From WTGU01 sp965242855 (GTDB taxonomy: Bacteria > Pseudomonadota > Alphaproteobacteria > UBA828): 64,000 nucleotides of DNA. The stretch lies in assembly GCA_965242855.1 (NCBI GenBank), contig OZ251509.1:1860001-1924000 (forward strand), given 5' to 3'. Shown here piece after piece: positions 8,754 to 17,271 of the stretch. Position numbers and translations under genes: made by a program. Position 1 is the stretch's first letter. The number at the start of each line of letters is the position of its first letter. The notes beneath the pieces are model-generated. The model did no database searches, was not told where the DNA came from, and was given only the letters and a program-made list of their open reading frames with translations.

Positions 8754-9292
8754 CCCTCGAAGCGCTTGGCACCGATCACGCGCTGGGCGATCAGCACGGC
8801 GGCAGCGGCCTGGCTCTCGAAGGCGAGCGCGGCCGCAGCGGCGACGGTCGCGCGGGCCGCGCCAGCCTCCTCCACCCGCGAGACGACCACGCCGCATTGC
8901 GCGAGATGCGCCGCCGCCCCCTGCCCCATCGGCAGCTGCCACGGGTTGGTCTCGCCCCATTCGCCGCGCATGGTGACCACGGCGAGGAACGGGAAGCGGC
9001 AGGCGCGGATCAGCGACAACGCATTGACGCAATTGCCGACCCCGCTCGACTGCATCAGCAGGACCGCCCGTTCACCGCCCAACCAGGCGCCGGCGGCGAG
9101 GCCCGCCCCTTCCTGCTCGTGGGAGAGGAGGACCGGGCGCATCGTTTCGTCGGCCGCGCAGAGCGCGAGCAGCGCATCGAGCCCGGCGTCGGGGACGTAG
9201 CCCACCTGGCGCACGCCGGCGGCGCGCAAGGCCCGGTGGGCGCCCTCCCCCCAGCCGGGCCGGGCGATGCTCACCGGGCGCGGCGGCCTCAC
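8750..9292 (-). CDS. TPP-dependent decarboxylase subunit, pyrimidine-binding half (ComD-like)
   Basis: 180 residues from a GTG start that overlaps the preceding stop as GTGA; an internal GTG at 9274 is an alternative. The SHEQEGAGLAAGAWLGG segment holds the catalytic glutamate that activates the thiamine aminopyrimidine. QSSGVGNCVNALSLI and MRGEWGETNPWQ are typical of the Pyr-domain subunits of sulfopyruvate/phosphonopyruvate decarboxylases. It pairs with the gene at 8163-8753 to make one active site at the subunit interface. The chain zeta inhibitor - alpha - beta, linked by 4-base overlaps, implies one transcript. Confidence 0.8.
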   Translation of the reverse strand: MRPPRPVSIARPGWGEGAHRALRAAGVRQVGYVPDAGLDALLALCAADETMRPVLLSHEQEGAGLAAGAWLGGERAVLLMQSSGVGNCVNALSLIRACRFPFLAVVTMRGEWGETNPWQLPMGQGAAAHLAQCGVVVSRVEEAGAARATVAAAAALAFESQAAAAVLIAQRVIGAKRFEG

Positions 9293-9609
9293 TCGGCGCT
9301 GACCTGGGCCTTCGCCTCCTCGAGCAGGCGCTCCATATGGCGGCGGATCTCGCGGTCGTCGGCCGCGATGCCCTTCTCGGTCAGATCGCCCAGGACCTTG
9401 CGGACCACGTCGTCGTCGCCGGGCTCGTCGAAATCGGCGAGCACGACCTGCTTCGCGTAGGCCTCGGCGTCGGCGCCTGCAATCCCCATCCGCTCCGCCG
9501 CCCACAGGCCGAGCAGCTTGTTGCGGCGCGCGACGACCTTGAACTGGAACTCCTGATCGTGCTTGAACTTGGCTTCGGCCGCCTTCTTTCGGTCATCAAA
9601 CGTGGTCAT
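9289..9609 (-). CDS. F1-ATPase zeta-subunit inhibitor (DUF1476)
   Basis: 106 residues, the usual size of the alphaproteobacterial zeta inhibitor, which blocks the rotor of F1-ATPase to stop wasteful ATP hydrolysis. The N-terminal inhibitory segment MTTFDDRKKAAEAKFKHDQE is diagnostic, followed by a helical bundle (LGLWAAERMGI, YAKQVVLADFDEPGDDDVVRKV). The ATG at 9607-9609 was chosen because upstream in-frame sequence is non-homologous. The coupling to a TPP decarboxylase pair downstream is an unusual neighbourhood. Confidence 0.9.
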   Translation of the reverse strand: MTTFDDRKKAAEAKFKHDQEFQFKVVARRNKLLGLWAAERMGIAGADAEAYAKQVVLADFDEPGDDDVVRKVLGDLTEKGIAADDREIRRHMERLLEEAKAQVSAE

Positions 9610-9700
9610 GAACCCGGCTCCCCGGCAGTGATTCGACGCTCGCGCATTGTGCCAAAGGGCGCCCGCCCGGTCCATGCCCGGCCGGAGGGGGGTTGAGCGG

Positions 9701-10441
9701 ATGTGCACGCTCGTCGTCCTCCGGCGCCCGGGCCACGACTGGCCGCTCCTGCTGGCCGCCAACCGCGACGAGAGGATCGACCGGCCGTGGCGGCCGCCGG
9801 GGCGCCACTGGCCGGACCGCGCCCGGACCGTCGCCGGACGCGACGACCTCGCCGGCGGCAGCTGGCTGGGCCTCAACGACGACGGCGTCGCGGCGGGCGT
9901 CCTCAACCGCACAGGCGCCCTGGGGCCGGCGGCGGACAAGCGCTCGCGCGGCGCGCTCGTGCTGGACGCACTGGACCATGCCGACGCGGCGGCGGCGGCA
10001 GGCGCCCTGGCCGCCCTCGACGGCGCCGCCTACCGCCCCTTCAACCTGGTGGTGGCCGACGCCCGCGAGGCGTTCTGGCTGCGGCACGACGGAAGCGGCG
10101 CGCCGGTCTTCCACGAAGTCCCCGCCGGGTTCTCGATGTTCACCGCGGGCGAGAGGAACGATCGGGAGTCGCCGCGCATCCGGGCCCACCTGCCCGCCTT
10201 CGAGGCTGCCGCCCTTCCCGAACCTGCGCGCGGCGCCTGGCGGTCGTGGGCGGCGCTCCTCGCGGACACGGGGAGCATGGACGGGGATGGCCGGGAGGCG
10301 ATGTGCGTCGCGCCGGAAGGCGGCTTCGGCACCGTCAACGCCTCGCTGATCGCCCTGCCCCGCCCCGGCCGTCCCGCCCCCGTCTGGCTCTTCGCCCCCG
10401 GCCCGCCGAACCGGCACGCATTCGAGGCGATAAAGACGTAG
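9701..10441 (+). CDS. NRDE-family (TANGO2-like) protein
   Basis: 246 residues beginning MCTLVVLRRPG with the AANRDERIDRPW motif that names the family; Cys2 becomes the N-terminal residue after Met removal, a feature shared with N-terminal nucleophile hydrolases. GGSWLGLNDDGVAAGVLNR and the C-terminal TVNASLIAL are also conserved. A GGAGGGGGG tract precedes the ATG by about 10 bases. Its biochemical role is unsettled; the eukaryotic homologue TANGO2 affects lipid/haem homeostasis. The roughly 115 bases between its stop and the merR stop contain nothing I recognise. Confidence 0.88.
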   Translation: MCTLVVLRRPGHDWPLLLAANRDERIDRPWRPPGRHWPDRARTVAGRDDLAGGSWLGLNDDGVAAGVLNRTGALGPAADKRSRGALVLDALDHADAAAAAGALAALDGAAYRPFNLVVADAREAFWLRHDGSGAPVFHEVPAGFSMFTAGERNDRESPRIRAHLPAFEAAALPEPARGAWRSWAALLADTGSMDGDGREAMCVAPEGGFGTVNASLIALPRPGRPAPVWLFAPGPPNRHAFEAIKT

Positions 10442-10555
10442 TAGCGGTACGCATTTCGCGCGATCGCGGCGTGTGGCGCGCCGCGGCGTATTCGGTTCGT
10501 GAGGATCGGGCACAAGGGAAGGCGCGGTTCGCGTGATCCGGCCGCGCGGCGTCGT

Positions 10556-10924
10556 TCAGCCGGGGGGGCGGGCGCGGAGCATGTCGCGGAGGGCGGCGAG
10601 TTCGTCCAGGACGCGGGCGGCGCGGGCGCGGGCGTCGGCGTCCAGGGCGATCCTGCCTTCCCCGGCAGGCGGGGCGATGGCCTTGGAGTCGCGCTCGCGC
10701 AGCAGCTTCTGCACGCCGCGCACGGTGTATCCCTCGGCATGGAGCAGGCCGCGGATGCGGCGCAGGAGCACCATGTCTTCGGGCCGGTAATAGCGGCGGC
10801 CGCCGCCCCGCTTGAGAGGCCGCAGCGCGGGGAACTTGGTCTCCCAGAAGCGCAGGACGTGCTGGGGCACGTCGAGCGCCTCGGAGACCTCGCCGATCGT
10901 CCGAAACGCCTCCGGCGACTTCAT
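10556..10924 (-). CDS. MerR-family transcriptional regulator
   Basis: 122 residues. N-terminal winged helix TIGEVSEALDVPQHVLRFWETKFPALRP, then RRYYRPEDMVLLRRIRGLLHAEGYTVRGVQKLL, which is the MerR DNA-binding and linker signature. The C-terminal part is a short coiled-coil-like helix with no metal-binding cysteines, so this is the small effectorless type that accompanies ihfA in Alphaproteobacteria. The start overlaps the ihfA stop as ATGA. Confidence 0.92.
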   Translation of the reverse strand: MKSPEAFRTIGEVSEALDVPQHVLRFWETKFPALRPLKRGGGRRYYRPEDMVLLRRIRGLLHAEGYTVRGVQKLLRERDSKAIAPPAGEGRIALDADARARAARVLDELAALRDMLRARPPG

Positions 10925-11262
10925 CGATTGCGCGGGCGGGCGCCGGCACGGCCCGGTTCGGCAGGCGCCAGCGACCGGTTGATCCGGTCCTTCAGCACGT
11001 GCGACGCGCGGAACGCGACGACGCGGCGCGGCAGGATCGGCACCTCCTCGCCGGTCTTGGGATTGCGGCCGATGCGCCGGCCCTTCATGCGCGCCGCGAA
11101 GCTGCCAAAGGAAGAAATCTTCACCGGCTCGCCGCGTTCCAGGGCGTCGGACACCAAGTCGAGCACGGTTTCGACCAGCTTCGCGGACTCGTTCCGCGAC
11201 AGGCCGACTTCGCGAAACACCGCCTCGGCAAGGGCCGCGCGGGTGACCGTCTTCCCGGCCAT
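10921..11262 (-). CDS. ihfA: Integration host factor alpha subunit
   Basis: 113 residues with the full HU/IHF fold: TRAALAEAVFREVGLSRNES at the N-terminus, FGSFAARMKGRRIGRNPKTGEEVPI as the DNA-clasping beta-arm region, and RVVAFRASHVLKDRIN at the end. The arm proline in GRNPKTG intercalates DNA. The C-terminal tail (about 15 residues rich in Ala, Arg, Pro) is longer than in enterobacterial IHF. The ATG at 11260-11262 has GGGGAGAA just upstream. Immediately 5' lies a Fic remnant instead of the plsX-fabH genes usual in related bacteria. Confidence 0.93.
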   Translation of the reverse strand: MAGKTVTRAALAEAVFREVGLSRNESAKLVETVLDLVSDALERGEPVKISSFGSFAARMKGRRIGRNPKTGEEVPILPRRVVAFRASHVLKDRINRSLAPAEPGRAGARPRNR

Positions 11263-11315
11263 TTCTCCCCGCCCTTTCGGTTGCGGCGCGACGGTATCGC
11301 CTGGACGCCGGACCG

Positions 11316-11693
11316 TCAACCGGACCGCAGCGGGGAGTCGCCCGCAAGCATCAGGGCGCGCCGTGGCGGATGTCGCGCTCCCATGCGCTCATGGCATCGA
11401 CGAGGCGGCCGGCCCCGGTGGGCACGAACGCGGCCGCGTCGATGGCGCATGCCGGAGAGCAGCACTCCGTGCGCGGCCCGGACGACCCGCTGGGAAAGTG
11501 GCAGGTCTTGCAGCATCTCTTCCGCCCGTCGCATGGCGGAGCGGTCATTCAGCACCTCCCGGATGTCGTCGCGGCGTTCGGGCGAGGGCGTTTCCCGGCC
11601 GGCTTCGAATTCCAGCACCTCCCCCACGGCGGCGAAGCGGCAGAACGAAGAGAACGCGAGACCGTATCGGCGGATTTTCGTGGCTCCTTGTCA
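11316..11693 (-). pseudogene. Fic/DOC-family protein, degraded N-terminal fragment
   Basis: Reading the minus strand from about 11693, an open frame gives YGLAFSSFCRFAAVGEVLEF and then RRDDIREVLNDRSAM and QDLPLSQRVVRAAHGVLLSG, which matches the Fic N-terminal domain layout. After HGVLLSG the conserved proline-rich segment is missing and the frame shifts. DAAAFVPTGAGRLVDAMSAW (Fic-like VPP..VP.LM..) continues in another frame. The catalytic HPFxxGNGR motif is absent. It is therefore a remnant with an internal deletion and frameshift, not a working AMPylator. Confidence 0.6.
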
Positions 11694-11756
11694 CCGGTAT
11701 CCGCCGTGTGTTCAATGGCGCCGGGGGCCGATCTCGACGGCTCGGGGGAGCGCGGC

Positions 11757-12548
11757 ATGGGTTTCGAGACGATCGTTCTCGATCGCACGGAAGGGGTGGC
11801 GACGCTGACCCTCAACCGGCCGGACAGGCTCAACAGCGTCAACGAGACGATGCATGCGGAAATCCGCGAGGCCCTCGCGGAGATCGAGGCCGACGGCGCC
11901 GTCCGGGCCATGCTGCTGACCGGCGCCGGACGGGCTTTCTGCGCCGGCCAGGACCTTTCGGACCGGGCGCTCGGCGCACCCGGCGGCAGCCCCGATCTGG
12001 GCGATACGCTGGAGCGAAACTACAATCCTCTCGTGCGGCGCCTGGCCGCCATCGAGCTGCCGGTGGTCGCCGCGGTCAACGGCATCGCGGCCGGTGCGGG
12101 CGCCAATATCGCCCTCGCCTGCGACATCGTGCTGGCCGCCCGGTCGGCCGGTTTCCTGCAAGCCTTCTGCAAGATCGGGCTGATTCCTGACAGCGGCGGA
12201 ACCCACGCCCTGCCTCGCCTCGTCGGGCCCGCCCGGGCCATGGGCCTCGCCATGCTGGGCGACACCCTGGGGGCCGAAACGGCGGCGGCCTGGGGATTGA
12301 TCTGGCAATGCGTCGATGACGACGCGCTCATGGACGAGGCCACCTCCCTCGCGCGGCGTCTCGCGCGCCAGTCGACCAGGGGCCTCGCCCTGACCAAGCG
12401 GGCGATCCGTTCCTCAGCCACCAACGACCTCGACACCCAGCTCGACCTCGAACGCGACCTGCAAAGGATCGCGGGCGCGACGGACGACTACCGGGAAGGC
12501 GTCGCGGCGTTTCTCGAAAAGCGCAAGCCCGTCTTCAGGGGCCGTTGA
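11757..12548 (+). CDS. paaG: Enoyl-CoA hydratase/isomerase, PaaG-like (oxepin-forming ring-epoxide isomerase)
   Basis: 263 residues, the PaaG size. Crotonase fold features: the oxyanion-hole segments GAGRAFCAGQDLSDR and NGIAAGAGANIALACDIVLA, then FCKIGLIPDSGGTHALPRLVG where Asp replaces the usual hydratase glutamate, as in PaaG (2-(1,2-epoxy-1,2-dihydrophenyl)acetyl-CoA isomerase). The next gene is paaK, which supports the assignment. No other paa genes (paaABCDE, Z, J) are in the window. Start ATG 11757 was chosen because similarity begins at MGFETIVLDR. Confidence 0.85.
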   Translation: MGFETIVLDRTEGVATLTLNRPDRLNSVNETMHAEIREALAEIEADGAVRAMLLTGAGRAFCAGQDLSDRALGAPGGSPDLGDTLERNYNPLVRRLAAIELPVVAAVNGIAAGAGANIALACDIVLAARSAGFLQAFCKIGLIPDSGGTHALPRLVGPARAMGLAMLGDTLGAETAAAWGLIWQCVDDDALMDEATSLARRLARQSTRGLALTKRAIRSSATNDLDTQLDLERDLQRIAGATDDYREGVAAFLEKRKPVFRGR

Positions 12549-12581
12549 GCCGGCGCCGCGCGGCTCGACGACGCCAGCCCC

Positions 12582-13952
12582 GTGAGCGCGGCTCCCGCTC
12601 CACCGCCGGCGCCACTCGATCCCATCGAGACCGCGAGCCGCGACGAGATCGAGGCGCTACAGGCCGAACGCCTGCGCCGGACTTTGCGTGACGCCTACGA
12701 CAACGTCGCCCACTACCGCTCGCGCTTCGACGCCCTCGGCCTCCGCCCCGGCGATGTGGACATGCCGGCCGACATCGCCAAGCTTCCGTTCACCGAAAAA
12801 GAGGACTTGCGGACGAACTATCCGTTCGGGCTCCTCGCCGTGCCCCGGCGGCGGATCGTCCGCATCCATGCCTCGAGCGGGACCACCGGCCGGCCGACCG
12901 TGGTCGGCCACACCATGCGGGACATCGAGAACTGGGCCGGTCTGATGGCCCGGTCCATTCGAGCGGCCGGGGGCCGGGCGGGAGACGTCGCCCACGTCGC
13001 CTACGGTTACGGCCTGTTCACCGGCGGTCTCGGCGCCCATTACGGCGCCGAGCGGCTGGGCTGCGCGGTGATCCCGGCGTCCGGTGGCATGACGGAACGT
13101 CAAGTCCGGCTCATCGACGACCTCGAACCGGACATCATCCTGGTGACGCCGTCCTATATGCTGGCCATCGCGGACGAATTCGAACGGCAAGGCCTCGATC
13201 CCGCCAGTTCTTCGCTCAGGATCGGCGTGTTCGGCGCGGAGCCCTGGAGCGAATCGATGCGCCGGGAAATCGAGGCGCGCTTCGCCATCCACGCCGTCGA
13301 TATTTACGGCCTTTCGGAGATGATGGGCCCCGGCGTCGCCTGCGAATGCGTCGAGACGAAGGACGGCCTGCATCTGTGGGAAGATCATTTCTTTCCGGAG
13401 ATCGTCGACCCGGCGACGGGCGCGCCCCTGCCCGCCGGGGCGCGGGGCGAGCTCGTCCTCACGACCTTGAGCCGGGAAGCCATGCCTTTGATCCGCTATC
13501 GGACTCGCGACCTCACCCGGCTCCTCCCCGGCACCGCCCGAACCATGCGCCGGTTGGAGAGGATCGCCGGCCGGTCCGACGACATGCTGATCGTTCGCGG
13601 AGTCAATCTCTTCCCGAGCCAGATCGAGGCGTCGATCCTCCGCCTCCCCGACCTCGCGCCTCATTACCTGCTCGAAGTCCGGCGCGAAGGCCGCCTCGAC
13701 GAACTCGTCGTCCGCGTGGAGGCGAAACCAGAGGCGGCCGACGACGCGAGGCGCCGCGACCGGAACGCGGCAGCTCTCGAGCACGACATCAAGGCGGCGA
13801 TCGGGATCGGCGTGCGCGTCCGCATCGTTTCGCCCGGCGCGCTCGAGCGCTCCGCCGGCAAGGCCAGGCGAGTCGTCGATCACCGCCCCGTCGGCGAGTC
13901 GGCCCCGGCACCACCCCATACCGAAGTTTCCCGCGTGCGGCACCCGGAATGA
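12582..13952 (+). CDS. paaK: Phenylacetate-CoA ligase
   Basis: 456 residues, family-typical. AMP-forming ligase motifs: the P-loop-like HASSGTTGRPTVVGH, aromatic-substrate pocket AYGYGLFTGGLGAHYGAE, the YGLSEMMGPGVACEC adenylate motif with its cysteine-containing segment, RYRTRDLT and the hinge/lysine segment GRSDDMLIVRGVNLFPSQIE characteristic of PaaK. It forms phenylacetyl-CoA from phenylacetate, CoA and ATP. The GTG start is 33 bases after paaG; only 11 bases separate it from the diiron gene, so the three form one operon. Confidence 0.9.
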   Translation: MSAAPAPPPAPLDPIETASRDEIEALQAERLRRTLRDAYDNVAHYRSRFDALGLRPGDVDMPADIAKLPFTEKEDLRTNYPFGLLAVPRRRIVRIHASSGTTGRPTVVGHTMRDIENWAGLMARSIRAAGGRAGDVAHVAYGYGLFTGGLGAHYGAERLGCAVIPASGGMTERQVRLIDDLEPDIILVTPSYMLAIADEFERQGLDPASSSLRIGVFGAEPWSESMRREIEARFAIHAVDIYGLSEMMGPGVACECVETKDGLHLWEDHFFPEIVDPATGAPLPAGARGELVLTTLSREAMPLIRYRTRDLTRLLPGTARTMRRLERIAGRSDDMLIVRGVNLFPSQIEASILRLPDLAPHYLLEVRREGRLDELVVRVEAKPEAADDARRRDRNAAALEHDIKAAIGIGVRVRIVSPGALERSAGKARRVVDHRPVGESAPAPPHTEVSRVRHPE

Positions 13953-13963
13953 GGAGACGCGCG

Positions 13964-15058
13964 ATGTCCGCAAAACGCAGACCGGCCGCGGCGCGACTGG
14001 CGCGCGCGGTCGAGGCACCGCCGGGCGATCCGGCCGGGGCGCCCGATGCCGCGGCCATTCTCTACGGTTGCGAAGAACCGCCGCCTTTCCCCGAGGGCAA
14101 CGTCTTCCCGATCGAGTGGCGCACCGAGACACCGAAGCTGTGGGACCTCTACGACAAGTCCCGCGACCCCGGCTGGGCCCCGAACAGGCTGCCCTGGGAA
14201 ACGCTGAAGCCGGAGGACTTCACCCTCGATCAGCGCTATGCGCTGGCCTACTGGTTCGCCCTGCTGTCGGTCTTCGACAGTTCCGGCCCGGCGGTCTTCG
14301 CCCGCGCCATGATTCACACCTACGAGACTCATGCGGAAGATCCCTTGCGGAAATGCTTTTTCTCGATCACCCGCGACGAGGTGAATCACGAGGAGGTCTG
14401 TCAACGGGCCATCCAGACGTTGACGCCCGGTGGCCCGCTCGACTACGAGCCGGAGAGCGATTTGGGCCGGCTCGCCCGCAACAACGTCAAGTGGTACTTC
14501 CACAATGGCTGCCGCTACTGGGAAGGCTTCAAGAACGGCGTCCACAAGTTCCCGCTGCCAATTCTGTTCTCCGCCTTTCTGATGGGCGAGGTCGCCTCCT
14601 CGACTCTGTTTCACGCCATGTATCGACGCACGACCATCCCGGCCTTCAAGGAAGCGTTCCGCCGGGTCGGGCAGGACGAGGCGCGCCACATGGGCATCTG
14701 CCTGACCGTGCTGGAGCAGATCCTGCCCAAGACCACCGATGAACAACGGGCGCAGATCACCAGGCAGATCAGGGCGGGCTATGTATTCCTGTCCGGCATT
14801 CTCTACGAACCGCCTGACGAGTTCTGGGAGCTGCCGGAGACCTTCCGCCCCGCTCACCGCCTCCTCGAAGAGACCGCCCGCGACGCCGGGCTCGGGATTC
14901 TCGACCTCGCGGAACGGCGCGACAATTGGCGGTCCGCGGTCCTCAAGCTCAAAGGCGTGCTCGCTCCGCACGGCGTCGCATTCCCGAACATTCCGGAGGT
15001 CGGCGTCGACGGGAAGACAGTCGGATTCGACCCGGAAGACATCATCCCGGTCTTCTGA
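13964..15058 (+). CDS. Ferritin-like diiron protein, putative oxygenase of the paa cluster
   Basis: 364 residues, soluble. Candidate carboxylate-bridged diiron ligands are visible in pairs: Glu in IHTYETHAED, ExxH in TRDEVNHEEVC, Glu in FLMGEVASSTL and ExxH in VGQDEARHMGIC, spaced on long helices as in R2/AurF-like four-helix bundles. The start has AGGAGA upstream, 5-6 bases from the ATG. Because it is in an operon with paaK and paaG but no paaABCE is present, it could activate the ring or another CoA-bound substrate with oxygen. That is inference; a role as a fatty or aryl N-oxygenase is equally possible. Confidence 0.7.
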   Translation: MSAKRRPAAARLARAVEAPPGDPAGAPDAAAILYGCEEPPPFPEGNVFPIEWRTETPKLWDLYDKSRDPGWAPNRLPWETLKPEDFTLDQRYALAYWFALLSVFDSSGPAVFARAMIHTYETHAEDPLRKCFFSITRDEVNHEEVCQRAIQTLTPGGPLDYEPESDLGRLARNNVKWYFHNGCRYWEGFKNGVHKFPLPILFSAFLMGEVASSTLFHAMYRRTTIPAFKEAFRRVGQDEARHMGICLTVLEQILPKTTDEQRAQITRQIRAGYVFLSGILYEPPDEFWELPETFRPAHRLLEETARDAGLGILDLAERRDNWRSAVLKLKGVLAPHGVAFPNIPEVGVDGKTVGFDPEDIIPVF

Positions 15059-15182
15059 CCCCCGCAAACCCGCCGAGACCGTTGACTGACCCCGGCTCCG
15101 TGGTATGGTTGCGGATGTGCGGCGCCCGGCGGCTGCCGCGCAGGCGGGACCGTTCCGCCAAACGACCATCGGCGCGAGGGCG

Positions 15183-15656
15183 ATGAAAACCTTTTCGGCG
15201 ACTCCCGCGGACATCGAGAAGAAGTGGTTTCTGGTGGACGCCCAGGATCTGGTGCTTGGCAGGCTCGCCAGCGTCGTCGCGAACAGGCTTCGCGGCAAGC
15301 ACAAGCCGCTCTATACGCCGCACATGGATTGCGGCGACAACATCGTCGTCGTCAACGCGGAGAAGGTGCGGCTCACCGGGCGCAAGCGCGAAAACAAACT
15401 CTATCACCACCACACCGGCTATCCCGGCGGGCTCAAGACCCGCACGGCGGCCCGCATCCTCGAAGGCAAGCGGCCGGAGACGATCGTCGTCAAGGCGGTG
15501 CAGCGGATGATCCCCAAGGGACCGTTGGGTCGCCGGCAGATGGCCAATCTCAAGGTCTATGCCGGCCCGGACCACCCGCATGAGGCGCAGCAGCCGGAAC
15601 CGCTCGACGTCGCCGCCATGAACCCCAAGAACCGGAGGAGCACCCCGCGTGGCTGA
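15183..15656 (+). CDS. rplM: 50S ribosomal protein L13
   Basis: 157 residues with the L13 signature: KWFLVDAQDLVLGRLASVVA, GKHKPLYTPHMDCGDNIVVV, HHTGYPGGLK and RMIPKGPLGRRQ. It assembles early onto 23S rRNA. The ATG at 15183 was chosen over an upstream in-frame GTG because similarity starts at MKTFSA. It overlaps rpsI by 8 bases, the conserved rplM-rpsI operon. Confidence 0.97.
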   Translation: MKTFSATPADIEKKWFLVDAQDLVLGRLASVVANRLRGKHKPLYTPHMDCGDNIVVVNAEKVRLTGRKRENKLYHHHTGYPGGLKTRTAARILEGKRPETIVVKAVQRMIPKGPLGRRQMANLKVYAGPDHPHEAQQPEPLDVAAMNPKNRRSTPRG

Positions 15657-16131
15657 CGAGCCGAAAACGCTGACGAGCCTCGCGGAACTCGGCGAGGCCG
15701 CCCAGGCGGATGCCGACATCCAGCCGGAGCCGGAGATCGACGCCCAGGGCCGCACCTATGCGACCGGCAAGCGCAAGGACGCCGTGGCCAGGGTGTGGCT
15801 GCGCCCCGGCATCGGCGCGATCACCGTCAACAAGCGCGAGGTCGAAACCTACTTCGCGCGCCCGGCGCTGCGGATGATCATCAACCAGCCGGCCGAGGCC
15901 GTGGGCCGCGGCGGCCAGTACGACGTCGTCTGCACCGTCAAGGGAGGCGGGCTTTCCGGCCAGGCCGGCGCTCTCAGACACGGCATCGGCCGCGCCCTGG
16001 CGGCGCGCGAGCCGGACTTGCGCAAGGCGCTCAAGGCAGGCGGCTTCCTGACCCGCGACAGCCGCGTCGTGGAGCGCAAGAAATACGGCAAGCGCAAGGC
16101 CCGCCGCAGCTTCCAGTTCTCGAAGCGCTGA
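15649..16131 (+). CDS. rpsI: 30S ribosomal protein S9
   Basis: 160 residues, with an N-terminal extension of about 38 residues seen in alphaproteobacterial S9 before the conserved YATGKRKDAVARVWLRPG. The C-terminal tail KKYGKRKARRSFQFSKR reaches the decoding centre P site. GTG start at 15649, preceded by GGAGGAG at 15634-15640, lies inside the end of rplM. Confidence 0.97.
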   Translation: MADEPKTLTSLAELGEAAQADADIQPEPEIDAQGRTYATGKRKDAVARVWLRPGIGAITVNKREVETYFARPALRMIINQPAEAVGRGGQYDVVCTVKGGGLSGQAGALRHGIGRALAAREPDLRKALKAGGFLTRDSRVVERKKYGKRKARRSFQFSKR

Positions 16132-16186
16132 CCGGCGGGCCGGCGGCGGCCCGCGCACCCGCCACCGCGATCGGAGCGGGCGTGTC

Positions 16187-17242
16187 GTGAGCACCTCTGC
16201 AAGCAAGAACGACGCCGTGCGCGTCGGCGTCCTCGGCGCGAGCGGCTATACGGGCGGCGAGCTGCTGCGCCTGCTGGCGCGCCACGCCGGGTTCTCCGTG
16301 GGCCTCGTCACGGCCGACCGACGCGCGGGCCAGCCCCTGGGCGCGGTGTTCCCCAGCCTCGACGGCATCGGCGCCCCCGACCTGATCAAGCTCGAGGACG
16401 CGGCATGGGACCGGCTCGACGCCGTCTTCTGCTGCCTTCCGCACGGCGCCACGCAGGAGGTGGTCGCCGCCCTGCCGGCGCATCTCAAGGTCGTGGACCT
16501 TTCGGCGGATTTCCGGCTCTCCGACCCGCGGGTCTATGCCGCCTGGTACGGCCGCGCGCACCGCGCGGAAGCGCTCCAGAAGGACGCGGTGTACGGGCTC
16601 ACGGAGCTCGCGCGCGCGGCCGTCCGGACCGCCCGGCTGGTCGCGAACCCCGGCTGCTACCCGACCGCCGTGCAGTTGCCGCTGGTCCCGCTGCTTGAAG
16701 CCGGGCTGGTGGAGGCCGACGACATCATCGTGGACGCCAAATCGGGCGTGTCCGGCGCCGGACGGGAGGCGAAGGAAGCGACGCTCTTCGCCGAGGTCGG
16801 CGAGGGCGTGCACGCCTACGGCATCGCCCGCCACCGCCACGTGCCGGAGATCGAACAGGGGCTCGCGATTGCCGCGGGCCGGGCCGTGCGGATCAATTTC
16901 ACACCCCATCTCCTGCCCATGAACCGGGGCATCCTGGCGACGATCTACGTCCGCACCCGTGCCGGCGCCGGCGCGCTGCGCGACGCGCTCGCCGCGCGCT
17001 ACGCGGGCGAGCCGTTCGTCCGAGTCCTGCCGGAGGGCGGCGCGCCGGCGACGCGCCATGCACGCGGTTCGAACCGCTGCCTCATCGGAGTCTTCGACGA
17101 CCGCATCGAAGGCCGGGCGATCCTGATCTCGGCGCTCGACAACTTGGTCAAGGGCGCGTCGGGCCAAGCGATCCAGAACATGAACCTGATGTGCGACCTG
17201 CCGGAAACCGCGGGGCTCGAACAGGCCCCGCTGTTTCCATAG
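16187..17242 (+). CDS. argC: N-acetyl-gamma-glutamyl-phosphate reductase
   Basis: 351 residues. Third step of arginine synthesis: NADPH-dependent reduction of N-acetyl-glutamyl phosphate. Motifs: VGVLGASGYTGGELLRL (nucleotide binding), LSADFRL, the active-site cysteine in VANPGCYPTAVQLPL, KSGVSGAGR and HRHVPEIEQ with the catalytic histidine. The GTG start is 55 bases after rpsI, the classic rplM-rpsI-argC arrangement. Confidence 0.95.
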   Translation: MSTSASKNDAVRVGVLGASGYTGGELLRLLARHAGFSVGLVTADRRAGQPLGAVFPSLDGIGAPDLIKLEDAAWDRLDAVFCCLPHGATQEVVAALPAHLKVVDLSADFRLSDPRVYAAWYGRAHRAEALQKDAVYGLTELARAAVRTARLVANPGCYPTAVQLPLVPLLEAGLVEADDIIVDAKSGVSGAGREAKEATLFAEVGEGVHAYGIARHRHVPEIEQGLAIAAGRAVRINFTPHLLPMNRGILATIYVRTRAGAGALRDALAARYAGEPFVRVLPEGGAPATRHARGSNRCLIGVFDDRIEGRAILISALDNLVKGASGQAIQNMNLMCDLPETAGLEQAPLFP

Positions 17243-17271
17243 CCGCGGAGCGCGCCGCAAAGGAAGGAAAG

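Noticed and set aside
10440..10556. Search for tRNA-Pro, often found near merR-ihfA in related bacteria
   Set aside because: No cloverleaf or T-arm sequence found.
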